Source of the DNA: Pseudomonas sp. PA15(2017)
GTDB taxonomy: Bacteria; Pseudomonadota; Gammaproteobacteria; Pseudomonadales; Pseudomonadaceae
Direction: 5' to 3'
Length of the DNA: 52,203 nucleotides
Assembly (NCBI RefSeq): GCF_001945395.1
Contig: NZ_MSXV01000015.1
Location: 346-52,548, forward strand
Numbering within the stretch: position 1 is the first letter of the stretch; each line of letters opens with the position of its first letter. The notes below the pieces were generated by a model that was given only the letters and a program-made list of their open reading frames with translations, was not told the DNA's origin and made no database searches. The position numbers and the translations under genes were made by a program. Shown piece after piece: positions 8,228 through 21,506 of the stretch.

Positions 8228-9514
8228 ATGCGCAAGGTACTGGTGCTCGGCTACGTGTGGCCGGAGCCGCGTTCGTCTGCCGCTGGCAGCCGCATGCTGG
8301 AACTGCTCGGGGTGTTTCGCTCCCAGGGCTGGCAGGTCACCTTCGCCAGCGCCGCGGCGTTGTCCAGCCATCGTGCCGACCTGGCCACGCTTGCGATCGA
8401 GGAGGTCGCCGTCGCCCTGAACTGCGACAGCTTCGATCGCTATGTCGCCAGCCACCAACCGGACCTGGTGCTGTTCGACCGTTTCTTCACCGAGGAGCAG
8501 TTCGGCTGGCGGGTGGAACGCGCCTGGCCTACGGCGCTGCGGGTGCTCGACACCAGTGACCTGCATTGTCTGCGCGACGCCCGCCACGCTTTGCTCAAGG
8601 CCAGCCAGCAGACCTGCGACAACGAAACTCAGCGGCAGCAGGTCGGGCCCGTACAGGCATCCCCGCAGCAGCTGTACGCGGCCATGGCGACCGGCGACAT
8701 GGCCCAGCGCGAAGTGGCGTCGATCTACCGCTGCGACCTGACGCTGATGATTTCCGCGTTCGAGATGCAATTGCTGCAGGCGCAGTTCGGCGTGCCGGCG
8801 TGCCTCTTGCACGACTGCGCGCTGATGCTGATCCCGCCTGTGCTGGCCGACCTGCCCTTTGCCGAACGTGCGCATTTCCTGAGCATCGGCAATTTCCGCC
8901 ATGCGCCCAACTGGGACGCCGTGTTGTGGCTCAAGCATACCCTTTGGCCATTGATTCGTGCACGCTTGCCCCAGGCGCAGTTGCACGTCCATGGCGCCTA
9001 CCCACCGCCCAAGGCCACGGCGCTGCACAACCCCAGGCAGGGCTTTCACGTGCTGGGCTGGGTGGACGACGCGCATCGGGTGATGGCCCAGGCCCGGGTC
9101 TGCCTGGCGCCTCTGCGCTTCGGTGCGGGTATCAAGGGCAAGCTGGCCGATGCCATGGCCTGCGGTACCCCCAGCGTGACCACCCGTATCGGCAGCGAAG
9201 GCATGCACGGCGAGCTGCCCTGGCCGGGGCACGTGAGCGATGAGGCCCAGGCCTTTGCCGAGGCGGCCGTGCAGCTTCATGAAGACCCGGCGACGTGGTC
9301 GCAAGCGCGTAGCTACATCGCGCCGCTACTACAGCAGCGCTTCGATCGCCCGCGGCTCGGCGCCGAACTGCTCGCCCGGCTGGAGCAGTTACTGGAGACG
9401 CGCGAGCAGCATCGCCAGCTGAACTTCGTGGGCGCCATGCTGCGTCACCACCAGCACAAGAGCACCCAGTACATGTCCCAGTGGATCGCCGCGAAGAACG
9501 CCCGCGGCGGCTGA
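8228..9514 (+). CDS. glycosyltransferase, GT4-like (GT-B fold)
   Basis: This 428-residue protein has no signal or membrane segment. The N-terminal half begins with a Rossmann-like strand (RKVLVLGYVWPEPRSSAAGS), and the C-terminal half contains the nucleotide-sugar region (FLSIGNFRHAPNWDAVLWL, then GFHVLGWVDDAHRVMAQARV and FGAGIKGKLADAMACGTPSV, then TTRIGSEGMHGE) typical of GT4-type retaining glycosyltransferases. The donor and acceptor cannot be told from sequence. It starts six bases after dsbB and may be cotranscribed with it. No other polysaccharide gene lies nearby, so its pathway is unknown. Confidence 0.8.
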   Translation: MRKVLVLGYVWPEPRSSAAGSRMLELLGVFRSQGWQVTFASAAALSSHRADLATLAIEEVAVALNCDSFDRYVASHQPDLVLFDRFFTEEQFGWRVERAWPTALRVLDTSDLHCLRDARHALLKASQQTCDNETQRQQVGPVQASPQQLYAAMATGDMAQREVASIYRCDLTLMISAFEMQLLQAQFGVPACLLHDCALMLIPPVLADLPFAERAHFLSIGNFRHAPNWDAVLWLKHTLWPLIRARLPQAQLHVHGAYPPPKATALHNPRQGFHVLGWVDDAHRVMAQARVCLAPLRFGAGIKGKLADAMACGTPSVTTRIGSEGMHGELPWPGHVSDEAQAFAEAAVQLHEDPATWSQARSYIAPLLQQRFDRPRLGAELLARLEQLLETREQHRQLNFVGAMLRHHQHKSTQYMSQWIAAKNARGG

Positions 9515-9602
9515 TCCGGCGCAAGCTGGCATTTTGCCGCAGCCAGGACGGCTGTCACATATATGGCGCCATGATTGCAGTAGACTTCGCCTACAATCCT
9601 AA

Positions 9603-10676
<1,074 letters not shown>

Positions 10677-10693
10677 TCGGCATTCGAACGAAA

Positions 10694-10725
10694 GAGGCCC
10701 GCGTCATGCGGGCCTCATTGTTTTT
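10694..10725 (+). terminator. terminator after dctP
   Basis: A perfect nine-base stem, GAGGCCCGC (10694-10702) and GCGGGCCTC (10708-10716), with a five-base loop is followed by ATTG and five T residues (10721-10725). It lies between convergent dctP and cysG and may also slow transcription from the cysG side. Confidence 0.85.
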
Positions 10726-10735
10726 GCCCCCAGGT

Positions 10736-12127
10736 TCAGGCGTGCTGCGCCCCTTCGAACCAGGCCAGTTTCTCCCTCAACAACACCACTTCCCCGACGA
10801 TCACCAGAGTCGGGGCGTGCACTTCATGCCGTGCTACCAGGTCCGGCAAGTTGGCCAGGGTGCCGGTGAATACCCGCTGGTTTTCCGTGGTGCCCTGCTG
10901 GATCAGCGCCGCCGGTGTGCTGGCAGCGCGACCGTGGGCGACCAGTTGCTGGCAGATGGTCGGCAGGCCGACCAGGCCCATGTAGAACACCAGGGTCTGG
11001 CTGGAAGCCACCAGCTCCTGCCACGGCAGATCGGCGCTACCGTCCTTCAAGTGCCCGGTGACGAAACGTACCGACTGGGCATGATCGCGATGCGTCAGGG
11101 GGATGCCGGCGTAAGCCGAACAGCCGCTGGCCGCGGTGATGCCCGGCACCACCTGAAAAGGAATGCCGTGGGCCGCCAGTTGCTCGATCTCCTCGCCGCC
11201 ACGGCCGAAGATGAACGGGTCGCCGCCCTTGAGGCGCAACACACGCTTGCCGGCCTTGGCCAGATCGATCAGGCGCCCGTTAATCTGCTCCTGGGGCACG
11301 GCGTGATCGGCGCGGCGCTTGCCCACGTAGATGCGCTCGGCATCACGGCGGCACAGCTCGACGATGGCCGGGGCGACCAGACGGTCGTAGAGCACCACGT
11401 CGGCCTGCTGCATCAGGCGCAACGCGCGGAAGGTCAACAGATCGGGATCGCCGGGGCCAGCGCCGACCAGGTACACCTCGCCCAGCGCCTGGGGCGCCGC
11501 GCCGTTGATCTTGTCTTCGAGCAGACGGCGGGCTTCACTGAGCTTGCCGGCGAATGCACTCTCGGCCACCGGGCCCTGGAATACGTCTTCCCAGAATACG
11601 CGGCGCTGCTGTACGTCGGGGAACAGGCTTTTGACCTGGGCTCGGAAGATTTTCGCCAACCCGGCCAACTGGCCATAGGTTGCCGGGATCCAGGTCTCGA
11701 TCTTGGCGCGAATCAGGCGTGCCAGCACCGGCGCGTCGCCACCGCTGCTGACCGCGACGATCAGCGGCGAACGGTCGACGATGGCTGGGAAGATCACGCT
11801 GCACAGCGCTGGCGCATCGACCACGTTGACCGGAATGCCGAGGGCCTGGGTCTGCTCGGATATCTGCGCATTGAGCGGCACGTCGTCGGTCGCCGCGATG
11901 ACCAGCGACACGCCTTGCAGGTCGCCCGCCTCGTAGCGACGCAGCAGCAACTGCCCTGCTCCTTGCTCGACCAGTTCGCGCAATTCGCTGACCACGTCGG
12001 GCGACACCACCCGTAATGTACCGCCGGCATCGGCCAGCAGCCGCGCCTTGCGCAAGGCGATTTCGCCACCGCCTACTACCAGCACGCGGCGGTTCTGCAG
12101 TTTGTGGAACAGGGGGAGGAAGTCCAT
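10736..12127 (-). CDS. cysG: siroheme synthase CysG
   Basis: This 463-residue fusion makes siroheme, the cofactor of sulfite and nitrite reductases. The N-terminal third is the precorrin-2 dehydrogenase/ferrochelatase, with the NAD-binding [21 protein letters not shown]. The C-terminal part is uroporphyrinogen III methyltransferase, with [35 protein letters not shown] and [20 protein letters not shown]. The start at 12127 ([11 protein letters not shown]) is the family's standard N terminus; the frame extends 20 codons further up without homology. It is downstream of serS on the same strand, but a terminator separates them, so it probably has its own promoter. Confidence 0.95.
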   Translation of the reverse strand: MDFLPLFHKLQNRRVLVVGGGEIALRKARLLADAGGTLRVVSPDVVSELRELVEQGAGQLLLRRYEAGDLQGVSLVIAATDDVPLNAQISEQTQALGIPVNVVDAPALCSVIFPAIVDRSPLIVAVSSGGDAPVLARLIRAKIETWIPATYGQLAGLAKIFRAQVKSLFPDVQQRRVFWEDVFQGPVAESAFAGKLSEARRLLEDKINGAAPQALGEVYLVGAGPGDPDLLTFRALRLMQQADVVLYDRLVAPAIVELCRRDAERIYVGKRRADHAVPQEQINGRLIDLAKAGKRVLRLKGGDPFIFGRGGEEIEQLAAHGIPFQVVPGITAASGCSAYAGIPLTHRDHAQSVRFVTGHLKDGSADLPWQELVASSQTLVFYMGLVGLPTICQQLVAHGRAASTPAALIQQGTTENQRVFTGTLANLPDLVARHEVHAPTLVIVGEVVLLREKLAWFEGAQHA

Positions 12128-12164
12128 AACAAGGCCTGCTTCAGTCGCCCACGGCAGCGACGGT

Positions 12165-12198
12165 AAAAAATGGCGGCCCCGAGACAACGCTCGGGGCC
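12165..12198 (-). terminator. terminator after serS
   Basis: Read on the minus strand, GGCCCCGAG (12198-12190) pairs perfectly with CTCGGGGCC (12183-12175) across a six-base loop, followed by four bases and six U residues (complement of 12170-12165). It ends the ftsK-lolA-rarA-crcB-serS run before cysG. Confidence 0.75.
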
Positions 12199-12228
12199 TG
12201 ATCGGTACGGTGGATCGGGCGCGTAGCC

Positions 12229-12266
12229 GGCGCTCTATTGGTCCACCGTTGGCTCAGTAGAGCGCC
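12229..12266 (-). other. second inverted repeat between serS and cysG
   Basis: GGCGCTCTA (12229-12237) and TAGAGCGCC (12258-12266) are perfect nine-base arms around a 20-base loop, only 22 bases past the serS stop. No T-run follows, so it is not a simple terminator. It may protect the 3' end of the serS message. Confidence 0.45.
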
Positions 12267-12288
12267 CAAGCCTTCTCGCAAGCCCGCT

Positions 12289-13953
<1,665 letters not shown>

Positions 13954-13957
<4 letters not shown>

Positions 13958-15279
13958 GGCTTTCTCCGCTGCCGGGGGCTGTTGGCATCCTGGTTGGCCA
14001 GATGGGCCAGCTTGTCGCGAATTTTCAGTTCCAGGCCGCGCGGCACCGGCTCGTAATAGCGCCTAGGTTCGAGGTCTTCCGGGAAGTAGTATTCGCCGGC
14101 CGCGTAGGCGTCGGGCTCATCGTGGGCGTAGCGGTATTCGTCGCCGTAGCCGAGCTCCTTCATCAGCTTGGTCGGTGCGTTGCGCAGGTGCAGCGGCACC
14201 TCTCGCGAGCCATTCTCGGCGATATCACGCTTGGCGGCCTTGAAGGCCATGTACACAGCGTTGCTCTTCGGCGCACAGGCCAGGTAGACGATGGCCTGGG
14301 CCACGGCCAGCTCGCCCTCGGGACTACCCAGACGTTCCTGCACGTCCCAGGCGTTCAGGCACAGGGTCAGAGCGCGCGGGTCGGCGTTGCCGATATCCTC
14401 GCTGGCCATGCGCACCACGCGGCGGGCGATGTACAGCGGGTCGCAGCCGCCGTCGAGCATGCGTGCGAACCAGTACAGCGCACCGTCCGGGCTGGAGCCG
14501 CGAATCGATTTGTGCAGCGCGGAGATCTGGTCGTAGAACGCTTCGCCACCCTTGTCGAAACGCCGCCGCGTGTCGCCAAGCAGATCGAGCAGCAGCTCGG
14601 TGCTGATCTCACCGCCGTCCTCGGCCAGGTCAGCCGCGTTCTCGAGAAAATTGAGAAACCGCCGGCCGTCGCCGTCCGCGGCACTCTTGAGAATCTCGAA
14701 GCTTTCTTCCGGCAGCGTCAGGCGGCGTTCGCCAAGCCCTTTGGCCTCGTTCAGGGCACGGCCGACCAGCTTGCGCAGCGCAGCGTCGTCGAGGCTCTTG
14801 AGCACATAGACGCGGGCACGGGACAACAAGGCGTTGTTGAGCTCGAAGGACGGGTTTTCGGTGGTCGCGCCGATGAAGATCAGCGTGCCGTCTTCGACAT
14901 AGGGAAGAAACGCGTCCTGCTGGGACTTGTTGAAGCGATGCACTTCGTCGACGAACAGGATGGTACGACGGCCATACTGGGCAGCATGCTGCTGGGCGAC
15001 CTCGACGGCCTGGCGGATTTCCTTGACCCCGGACAGCACCGCGGAAATGGTCTCGAAATGCGCATCGGTGACCTGGGCCAGCAGGCGCGCCAGGGTGGTC
15101 TTGCCGACCCCGGGCGGGCCCCAGAAGATCATCGAGTGCAGGGCGCCCTGCTCCAAGGCTTCGCGCAGCGGTTTGCCGCGGGCCAGCAGATGCTCCTGGC
15201 CGACATATTCGTCCAGCGTGGTCGCCCGCAAACGGGCGGCCAGGGGCTGGGCGACGGGTGCGCTGCGAAACAGATCCAC
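13954..15279 (-). CDS. rarA: replication-associated recombination protein A (RarA/MgsA)
   Basis: This 441-residue AAA+ ATPase is of the RarA/WRNIP1 family and acts at stalled replication forks. Walker A is GPPGVGKT (about 52-59) and Walker B is [19 protein letters not shown]. The sensor region includes [19 protein letters not shown], and the C-terminal tetramerisation domain contains [20 protein letters not shown]. It lies six bases after lolA and overlaps crcB. Confidence 0.95.
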
Positions 15280-15285
15280 GACGAC

Positions 15286-15912
15286 CTACTCTTGGATGAC
15301 GTCCGCACCCTCGGGGATTTCGAAGCTGAACTGCTTGTCATCCAGAGGCTGGTTCATCTTCACGCTCATGAACAGGATGTTGGTGCGCTGGCCGATGCTG
15401 TCGATCAGTTGCATGTCGTTCAGCACGCCGTTGCGAAAGGACAGACGCAGGCTGTCGAACAGGGTGTCCTTGGACTTCGGCTTGAGGATGAAATCCACCA
15501 CGTTGCCACCTTCCTTGAAGGTGATCTCGAAGTTTTCGCGAATCTGCGACACGTCGCCGGACAGCAGCAGCGCCGGCGTGTGGGTCAGGCGCTGGTCGAG
15601 GGACTGAATGGTGACCTGCTCCAGGTCCGGATCGTACAGCCAGACCTGCTTGCCGTCGGAAACCAGCAACTGTTCCATAGGCTCGTCGGTGTGCCAGCGG
15701 AACTGGCCCGGCCGCTTGAGTGCCAGCTCGCCGGCGGTTTCCTGCAGCTGGGTGCCGCTGCCGTCGAGCGACAGCTGGGAAAAGCGTGCGGTGATGGTCT
15801 GCGCCTGGTTGAGCAGCTCGGTCAGGCGTGTGACCGCCGCCTCGTCGTCAGCGTGGGCGAACAGGCTGGCCGTGGTGAGAACGGCAAGCAGCATCAGGCG
15901 AATCAGGCGCAT
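15286..15912 (-). CDS. lolA: outer-membrane lipoprotein carrier LolA
   Basis: This 208-residue periplasmic chaperone carries lipoproteins from LolCDE to LolB. A signal peptide ([20 protein letters not shown], cleaved near AHA-DD) is followed by the half-barrel domain: [40 protein letters not shown] and [20 protein letters not shown] are family hallmarks. It sits 18 bases after ftsK, the order seen in most gammaproteobacteria. Confidence 0.95.
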   Translation of the reverse strand: MRLIRLMLLAVLTTASLFAHADDEAAVTRLTELLNQAQTITARFSQLSLDGSGTQLQETAGELALKRPGQFRWHTDEPMEQLLVSDGKQVWLYDPDLEQVTIQSLDQRLTHTPALLLSGDVSQIRENFEITFKEGGNVVDFILKPKSKDTLFDSLRLSFRNGVLNDMQLIDSIGQRTNILFMSVKMNQPLDDKQFSFEIPEGADVIQE

Positions 15913-15930
15913 GTGAATCCTCTGTCGGAG

Positions 15931-18339
15931 TTAATCGCGGCTCGAACCAGGTGCGATGACCTCGCGCGAGCCGTTGGTGTTCATCGGGGTGACGACGCCG
16001 GCCATTTCCATGGCTTCGATCATGCGAGCAGCGCGGTTGTAGCCGATCTTCAGTTTGCGCTGCACCGAAGAGATCGAGGCGCGGCGGCTCTCCAGTACGA
16101 AGTTGACCGCTTCGTCGTACAAAGGATCACTCTCGCTGTCTTCACCGCCCTCGCCGCCGCTGCCGCCGTCGAAGCCACCGCCGCCGCCTTCTTCGGCGCC
16201 GGCGAGGATGTCTTCGTTGTAATCCGGTGCGCCGCGCAGTTTCCAGGCCTCCACCACGCGGTGCACTTCGTCATCGGACACGAAAGCACCATGCACGCGG
16301 ATCGGCAGGCTGGTGCCCGGCGGCATGTAGAGCATGTCGCCGTGGCCGAGCAGCTGCTCGGCGCCGCCCTGGTCGATGATGGTGCGCGAGTCGATCTTGC
16401 TCGATACCTGGAACGCCATACGGGTCGGGATGTTGGCCTTGATCAGGCCGGTGATCACGTCCACCGACGGGCGCTGGGTGGCGAGAATCAGGTGGATACC
16501 AGCCGCACGCGCCTTCTGGGCGATACGGGCGATCAGCTCTTCGACCTTCTTGCCGACGATCATCATCATGTCGGCGAATTCGTCGACCACCACCACGATG
16601 GTCGGCAGCGGCTTGAGCAGCGGTGCTTCGTCTTCCATGCTCTCGCGGCGATACAGCGGGTCGGCCAGCGGCTCGCCGGCCTCGATGGCGTCCTTGACCT
16701 TGCGGTTGAAACCGGCCAGGTTGCGCACGCCCATCTTCGACATCAGCTTGTAGCGGCGCTCCATCTCCGCCACGCTCCAGCGCAGAGCGTTGGCCGCCTC
16801 CTTCATGTCGGTGACCACCGGGCACAGCAAGTGTGGAATGCCCTCGTAGATCGAAAGCTCGAGCATCTTCGGGTCGATCATGATCAGCCGCGCGTCTTCC
16901 GGGCTCGACTTGAACAGGATCGACAGGATCATCGCGTTGACGCCCACCGACTTACCGGAACCGGTGGTACCGGCCACCAGCAGGTGCGGCATCTTCGCCA
17001 GGTCGGTGATCACCGGCTTGCCGCCGATGTCGTGGCCCAGGGCCAGGGCCACCGGCGACTTAGCGTCGTCGTATTCCGGGGTGGACAGCACTTCGGAGAA
17101 GCGCACGATCTGGCGGTTCTCGTTGGGAATTTCGATACCTACGGTGGTCTTGCCGGGAATCACTTCCACGACGCGCACGCTGGTTACCGCCAGCGAACGC
17201 GCCAGGTCCTTGGCCAGGTTGGAGATGCGGCTGACCTTGACACCGGCCGCTGGCTGGATTTCGTAGCGGGTGATCACCGGGCCCGGATGGATCGAATCCA
17301 CCGTGACCTCGACGCCGAACTCCTTGAGCTTGATTTCCAGCAGATGGCCGACGCCCGCCAGGGACTCGGGCGAGTACTCGACCTTCTTGGCCTCGGCCGG
17401 GTCAAGCAGGGAAATGGGCGGCAAGGTGCCTTCCACGGCGCTGTCGACGAACAGCGGCACCTGCTTCTCCTTCTGCACGCGCTTGCTCGGCTCCGGCGCC
17501 TTGGGCGCCGCCGGTGCGGAAATCACCGGTGCCGGGCGACTCTCGCGCTCGGTCATGTGCTTGTTGAGCGACTCTTCGCGCTCGATCAGACGTTCCTTGA
17601 CCTTGGCCTGTTCGCGGCGGTCCTTGACCACCGGGGCGGCGACGTCGTGCACGCGCTCGTCCACCTCGCGCAGCTGGGCGACCAGTTGCTTGCGATCCTG
17701 GCGCGCACTCCACCAGCGGTTGACCACGCTCTGCACCAGCTCCAGCAGGTCGAGGGTGATCTTGCCGGTCAGGTCCATGACCTTGAACCAGGACAGGTCG
17801 GTGAACACGGTCAGGCCGAACAGGAACAGGGCGATAAACAGCAGCGTGCTGCCCTGCACGTTGAGCGCGGAAACGGTCAGTTGCCCGAGGCTCTCACCCA
17901 GCGCGCCGCCGGCCGAGGCCGGCATGTTGGCGCCGCTGTGGAAATGAATGTAGGCCAGCGCCGCGCCGGAAAGCACCAGGAACACCAGGCCGATCAGCCG
18001 CCAGGAGAACAGCCAGCCGCTCCAATGCCACGGCTCGTGGCGCGCGCGAAACACCTGCAGGGCCTTGATGCCCAGCAGCAGCGGAAACAGGTAGGCGAAA
18101 TAGCCTAGGGCCATGAACAATACATCGGCGAACCAGGCGCCGGCGCGCCCCGCTGCGTTGTGCACCTGCTCGACGTTGCTGGTGTGCGTCCAGCCCGGGT
18201 CGGCCGGATCGTAGGTGAGCAGCGCCATCCACACGTAGAGACACAGCGCTCCGAGAGCGATCAGGGCGCCCTCTTTGAGGCGATATGGCAATTGCTGACG
18301 CCAGGCCGGCGCCGGTGCTGTAGAGCTAGAGTTCTTCAA
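15931..18339 (-). CDS. ftsK: DNA translocase FtsK
   Basis: This 802-residue septal protein pumps DNA toward dif during division and activates XerCD. The N-terminal 180 or so residues carry four membrane helices. A short charged linker (about 190-310) is followed by the RecA-like motor with Walker [15 protein letters not shown] (about 455-462) and Walker [14 protein letters not shown]. The C-terminal gamma winged helix (about 730-795, [20 protein letters not shown] onward) reads polar KOPS sequences. The linker is short, as in other Pseudomonas, giving about 800 residues against about 1330 in E. coli. It leads the minus-strand run and is divergent from trxB. Confidence 0.96.
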   Translation of the reverse strand: MKNSSSTAPAPAWRQQLPYRLKEGALIALGALCLYVWMALLTYDPADPGWTHTSNVEQVHNAAGRAGAWFADVLFMALGYFAYLFPLLLGIKALQVFRARHEPWHWSGWLFSWRLIGLVFLVLSGAALAYIHFHSGANMPASAGGALGESLGQLTVSALNVQGSTLLFIALFLFGLTVFTDLSWFKVMDLTGKITLDLLELVQSVVNRWWSARQDRKQLVAQLREVDERVHDVAAPVVKDRREQAKVKERLIEREESLNKHMTERESRPAPVISAPAAPKAPEPSKRVQKEKQVPLFVDSAVEGTLPPISLLDPAEAKKVEYSPESLAGVGHLLEIKLKEFGVEVTVDSIHPGPVITRYEIQPAAGVKVSRISNLAKDLARSLAVTSVRVVEVIPGKTTVGIEIPNENRQIVRFSEVLSTPEYDDAKSPVALALGHDIGGKPVITDLAKMPHLLVAGTTGSGKSVGVNAMILSILFKSSPEDARLIMIDPKMLELSIYEGIPHLLCPVVTDMKEAANALRWSVAEMERRYKLMSKMGVRNLAGFNRKVKDAIEAGEPLADPLYRRESMEDEAPLLKPLPTIVVVVDEFADMMMIVGKKVEELIARIAQKARAAGIHLILATQRPSVDVITGLIKANIPTRMAFQVSSKIDSRTIIDQGGAEQLLGHGDMLYMPPGTSLPIRVHGAFVSDDEVHRVVEAWKLRGAPDYNEDILAGAEEGGGGGFDGGSGGEGGEDSESDPLYDEAVNFVLESRRASISSVQRKLKIGYNRAARMIEAMEMAGVVTPMNTNGSREVIAPGSSRD

Positions 18340-19505
<1,166 letters not shown>

Positions 19506-19552
19506 GGCTCCGGGCGGGCTGACTCCCGCCCTCCCCCGCTGCGGTCTCGCCC

Positions 19553-20245
19553 ATGCTTACCTGGTTGCAACGCGACTCCCTGACCTTTCCGCCGCTCGAC
19601 AAGGCGCTGCGCGAACCCAACGGCCTGCTGGCCGCTGGTGGCGACCTGTGCGCCGAGCGGCTGATCGCCGCCTATCGGCACGGCTGCTTCCCCTGGTATC
19701 AGGACGGCCAGCCGCTGCTGTGGTGGTCACCCGACCCGCGCACCGTGCTGTTCCCCAGCGAATTGCATGTGTCGCGCAGCCTGCGCAAGGTCATCCGCCA
19801 AGGTCATTTTCAGGTGACCTTCGACCAGGCGTTCGCCGATGTCATACGCGCCTGCGCGGCGCCCCGCGACCACGCGGGCGGCACCTGGATCACCACGCCC
19901 ATGCAACAGGCCTATGTCGAGCTGCACGAGCGCGGTGTGGCGCATAGCGTCGAGGTCTGGCAGGACCGGCAACTGGTCGGCGGGCTTTACGGGCTGGCCA
20001 TGGGCAGGCTGTTCTTCGGCGAGTCGATGTTCAGCCGGGCCGACAACGCTTCCAAGGTCGGTTTCGCCAGGTTGGTCGAGCAACTCCAGGCCTGGCAGTT
20101 CGAACTGATCGACTGCCAGATGCCGACCCAGCACCTGCACAGCCTCGGCGCACGCGCGATCAGTCGCCAGGCGTTCGCCGGTTATCTGGAGCGTTTTCTG
20201 GATCAACCCAGCCTGGCCGACTGGCACGGCGCTGGCGACCGGTGA
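19553..20245 (+). CDS. aat: leucyl/phenylalanyl-tRNA-protein transferase
   Basis: This 230-residue enzyme attaches Leu or Phe to proteins with N-terminal Arg or Lys, marking them for ClpS-ClpAP. Signature stretches are [40 protein letters not shown] and [20 protein letters not shown], followed by the conserved [14 protein letters not shown]. It is 47 bases after trxB; a GGGCGGG/CCCGCCC hairpin (19512-19531) lies in the gap but has no T-run. Its partner recognition genes clpS and clpA are 2-4 kb downstream. Confidence 0.95.
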   Translation: MLTWLQRDSLTFPPLDKALREPNGLLAAGGDLCAERLIAAYRHGCFPWYQDGQPLLWWSPDPRTVLFPSELHVSRSLRKVIRQGHFQVTFDQAFADVIRACAAPRDHAGGTWITTPMQQAYVELHERGVAHSVEVWQDRQLVGGLYGLAMGRLFFGESMFSRADNASKVGFARLVEQLQAWQFELIDCQMPTQHLHSLGARAISRQAFAGYLERFLDQPSLADWHGAGDR

Positions 20246-20314
20246 CGAGCGCCGTTCTGGCTCGCAGCCCGGCACTGGCATACACTGATTCCAGGCCATT
20301 CCCGGGAGTCGATC

Positions 20315-21022
20315 ATGACTGAGCTGGCTCGCCTGAAGTTCTACGCCACGCAACCCCATCCCTGCAGCTACCTGCTCGAGGAACAGGCCACCACGCTGTT
20401 TCTCGACCCCAGCCAGCCGATGGACGCGGACATGTATGCCGAGCTCTCCGAGCTGGGTTTCCGGCGTAGCGGCGATCATCTCTATCGCCCGCATTGTCAG
20501 CGCTGCACGGCCTGCGTGCCGGCGCGGATTCCGGCTGCCCGCTTTACTCCCAATCGGCAGCAGCGGCGCATCCTCAAACGTAATGAGTCGCTTGAGGTTC
20601 GTGCGGTAAGGCCTTGTTTCAACGAAGAATATTATCAACTCTATGCGCGCTACATCGAGCAGCGCCATGCCGACGGCGACATGTATCCACCCAGCCGCGA
20701 GCAGTTCTCCACGTTCCTGGTGCGCGACCTGTCGTTCTCCTGCTTCTTCGAATTTCGCGAACAGGGCCGGTTGCTCGCCATCGCCGTGACCGACGTATTG
20801 CCCAATGGTCTGTCGGCGGTCTACACCTTCTACGACCCGGACGAAGAGCGCCGCAGCCTGGGTCGCTACGCCATTCTCTGGCAAATCGGCGAAGCGCTGC
20901 GTCTGAACCTGCAGGCCGTATATCTTGGCTACTGGATCAGGAACTGCAGGAAGATGAACTACAAGACCCAGTACCGCCCCATCGAGCTCTTCGTCAATCA
21001 GCGCTGGGTCGCGCTGACTTGA
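20315..21022 (+). CDS. bpt: aspartate/glutamate leucyltransferase Bpt
   Basis: This 235-residue protein is the bacterial arginyl-transferase-like enzyme that attaches Leu to N-terminal Asp or Glu, creating a primary degron for ClpS. The N-terminal part holds the conserved [20 protein letters not shown] cysteine cluster and an earlier HPCSYL; the C-terminal half has the GNAT-like core with [20 protein letters not shown] and [20 protein letters not shown]. It is 69 bases after aat, and the two enzymes feed the same degradation route. Confidence 0.94.
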
Positions 21023-21164
21023 AATCAACGGTTTTCCTGGCCTTTCGCTGCTGAAACAGAGGCAGCCCCTTGGCGTCAACCCTCGTTTTCAGGCACAATA
21101 CCTGCCGCTTTTGCCTGGGGCCAGTTGCGCCGGGCCATTCTCTGGATACCGAGGGCTTTACTGC

Positions 21165-21383
21165 ATGTCGAAAGAAGACAGCTTCGAAATGGAAGGCACT
21201 GTCGTCGACACCCTGCCCAACACCATGTTTCGCGTGGAGTTGGAAAACGGGCACGTCGTTACCGCGCACATCTCCGGAAAGATGCGCAAGAATTACATCC
21301 GCATTCTGACGGGTGACAAGGTTCGCGTAGAGCTGACCCCGTACGACCTGAGCAAGGGGCGCATCACCTATCGCGCTCGCTAA
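21165..21383 (+). CDS. infA: translation initiation factor IF-1
   Basis: This 72-residue protein is a single S1/OB-fold domain that binds the ribosomal A site during initiation. It opens [20 protein letters not shown] and contains the hallmark [19 protein letters not shown] and [10 protein letters not shown]. Length and sequence are near the family consensus. It closes the plus-strand group and is followed by a bidirectional terminator. Confidence 0.98.
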
Positions 21384-21422
21384 CAGGGCAAGAGCACGAT
21401 TCACTGCTCTGCTCCAGCGACC

Positions 21423-21460
21423 CAATAAAAAGCCCGGCATCGTTGCCGGGCTTTTTATTG
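21423..21460. terminator. bidirectional terminator between infA and clpA
   Basis: A perfect 16-base inverted repeat (21423-21438 against 21445-21460, core AGCCCGGC/GCCGGGCT flanked by A5 and T5) surrounds a six-base loop, ATCGTT. T-runs appear on both strands, so it can end both infA and clpA transcripts. Confidence 0.95.
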
Positions 21461-21506
21461 GTTGCTTGCCTGGGGAGGCGGAGCGCAACGAGCGCTCCGT
21501 CAGCCC

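Noticed and set aside
9528..9545. Sigma-54 promoter (TGGCA...GC) upstream of dctP
   Set aside because: The GG-to-GC spacing is nine bases rather than ten and the flanking consensus is weak.
13958..13990. Fluoride riboswitch before crcB
   Set aside because: crcB overlaps rarA, leaving no room, and no crcB-motif sequence is visible.
14002..18108. 1368-codon plus-strand open frame across rarA, lolA and ftsK
   Set aside because: It runs antisense through three well-identified genes and has no recognisable domain.
19512..19531. Terminator between trxB and aat
   Set aside because: The seven-base GC hairpin lacks a T-run and the genes appear to form one unit.
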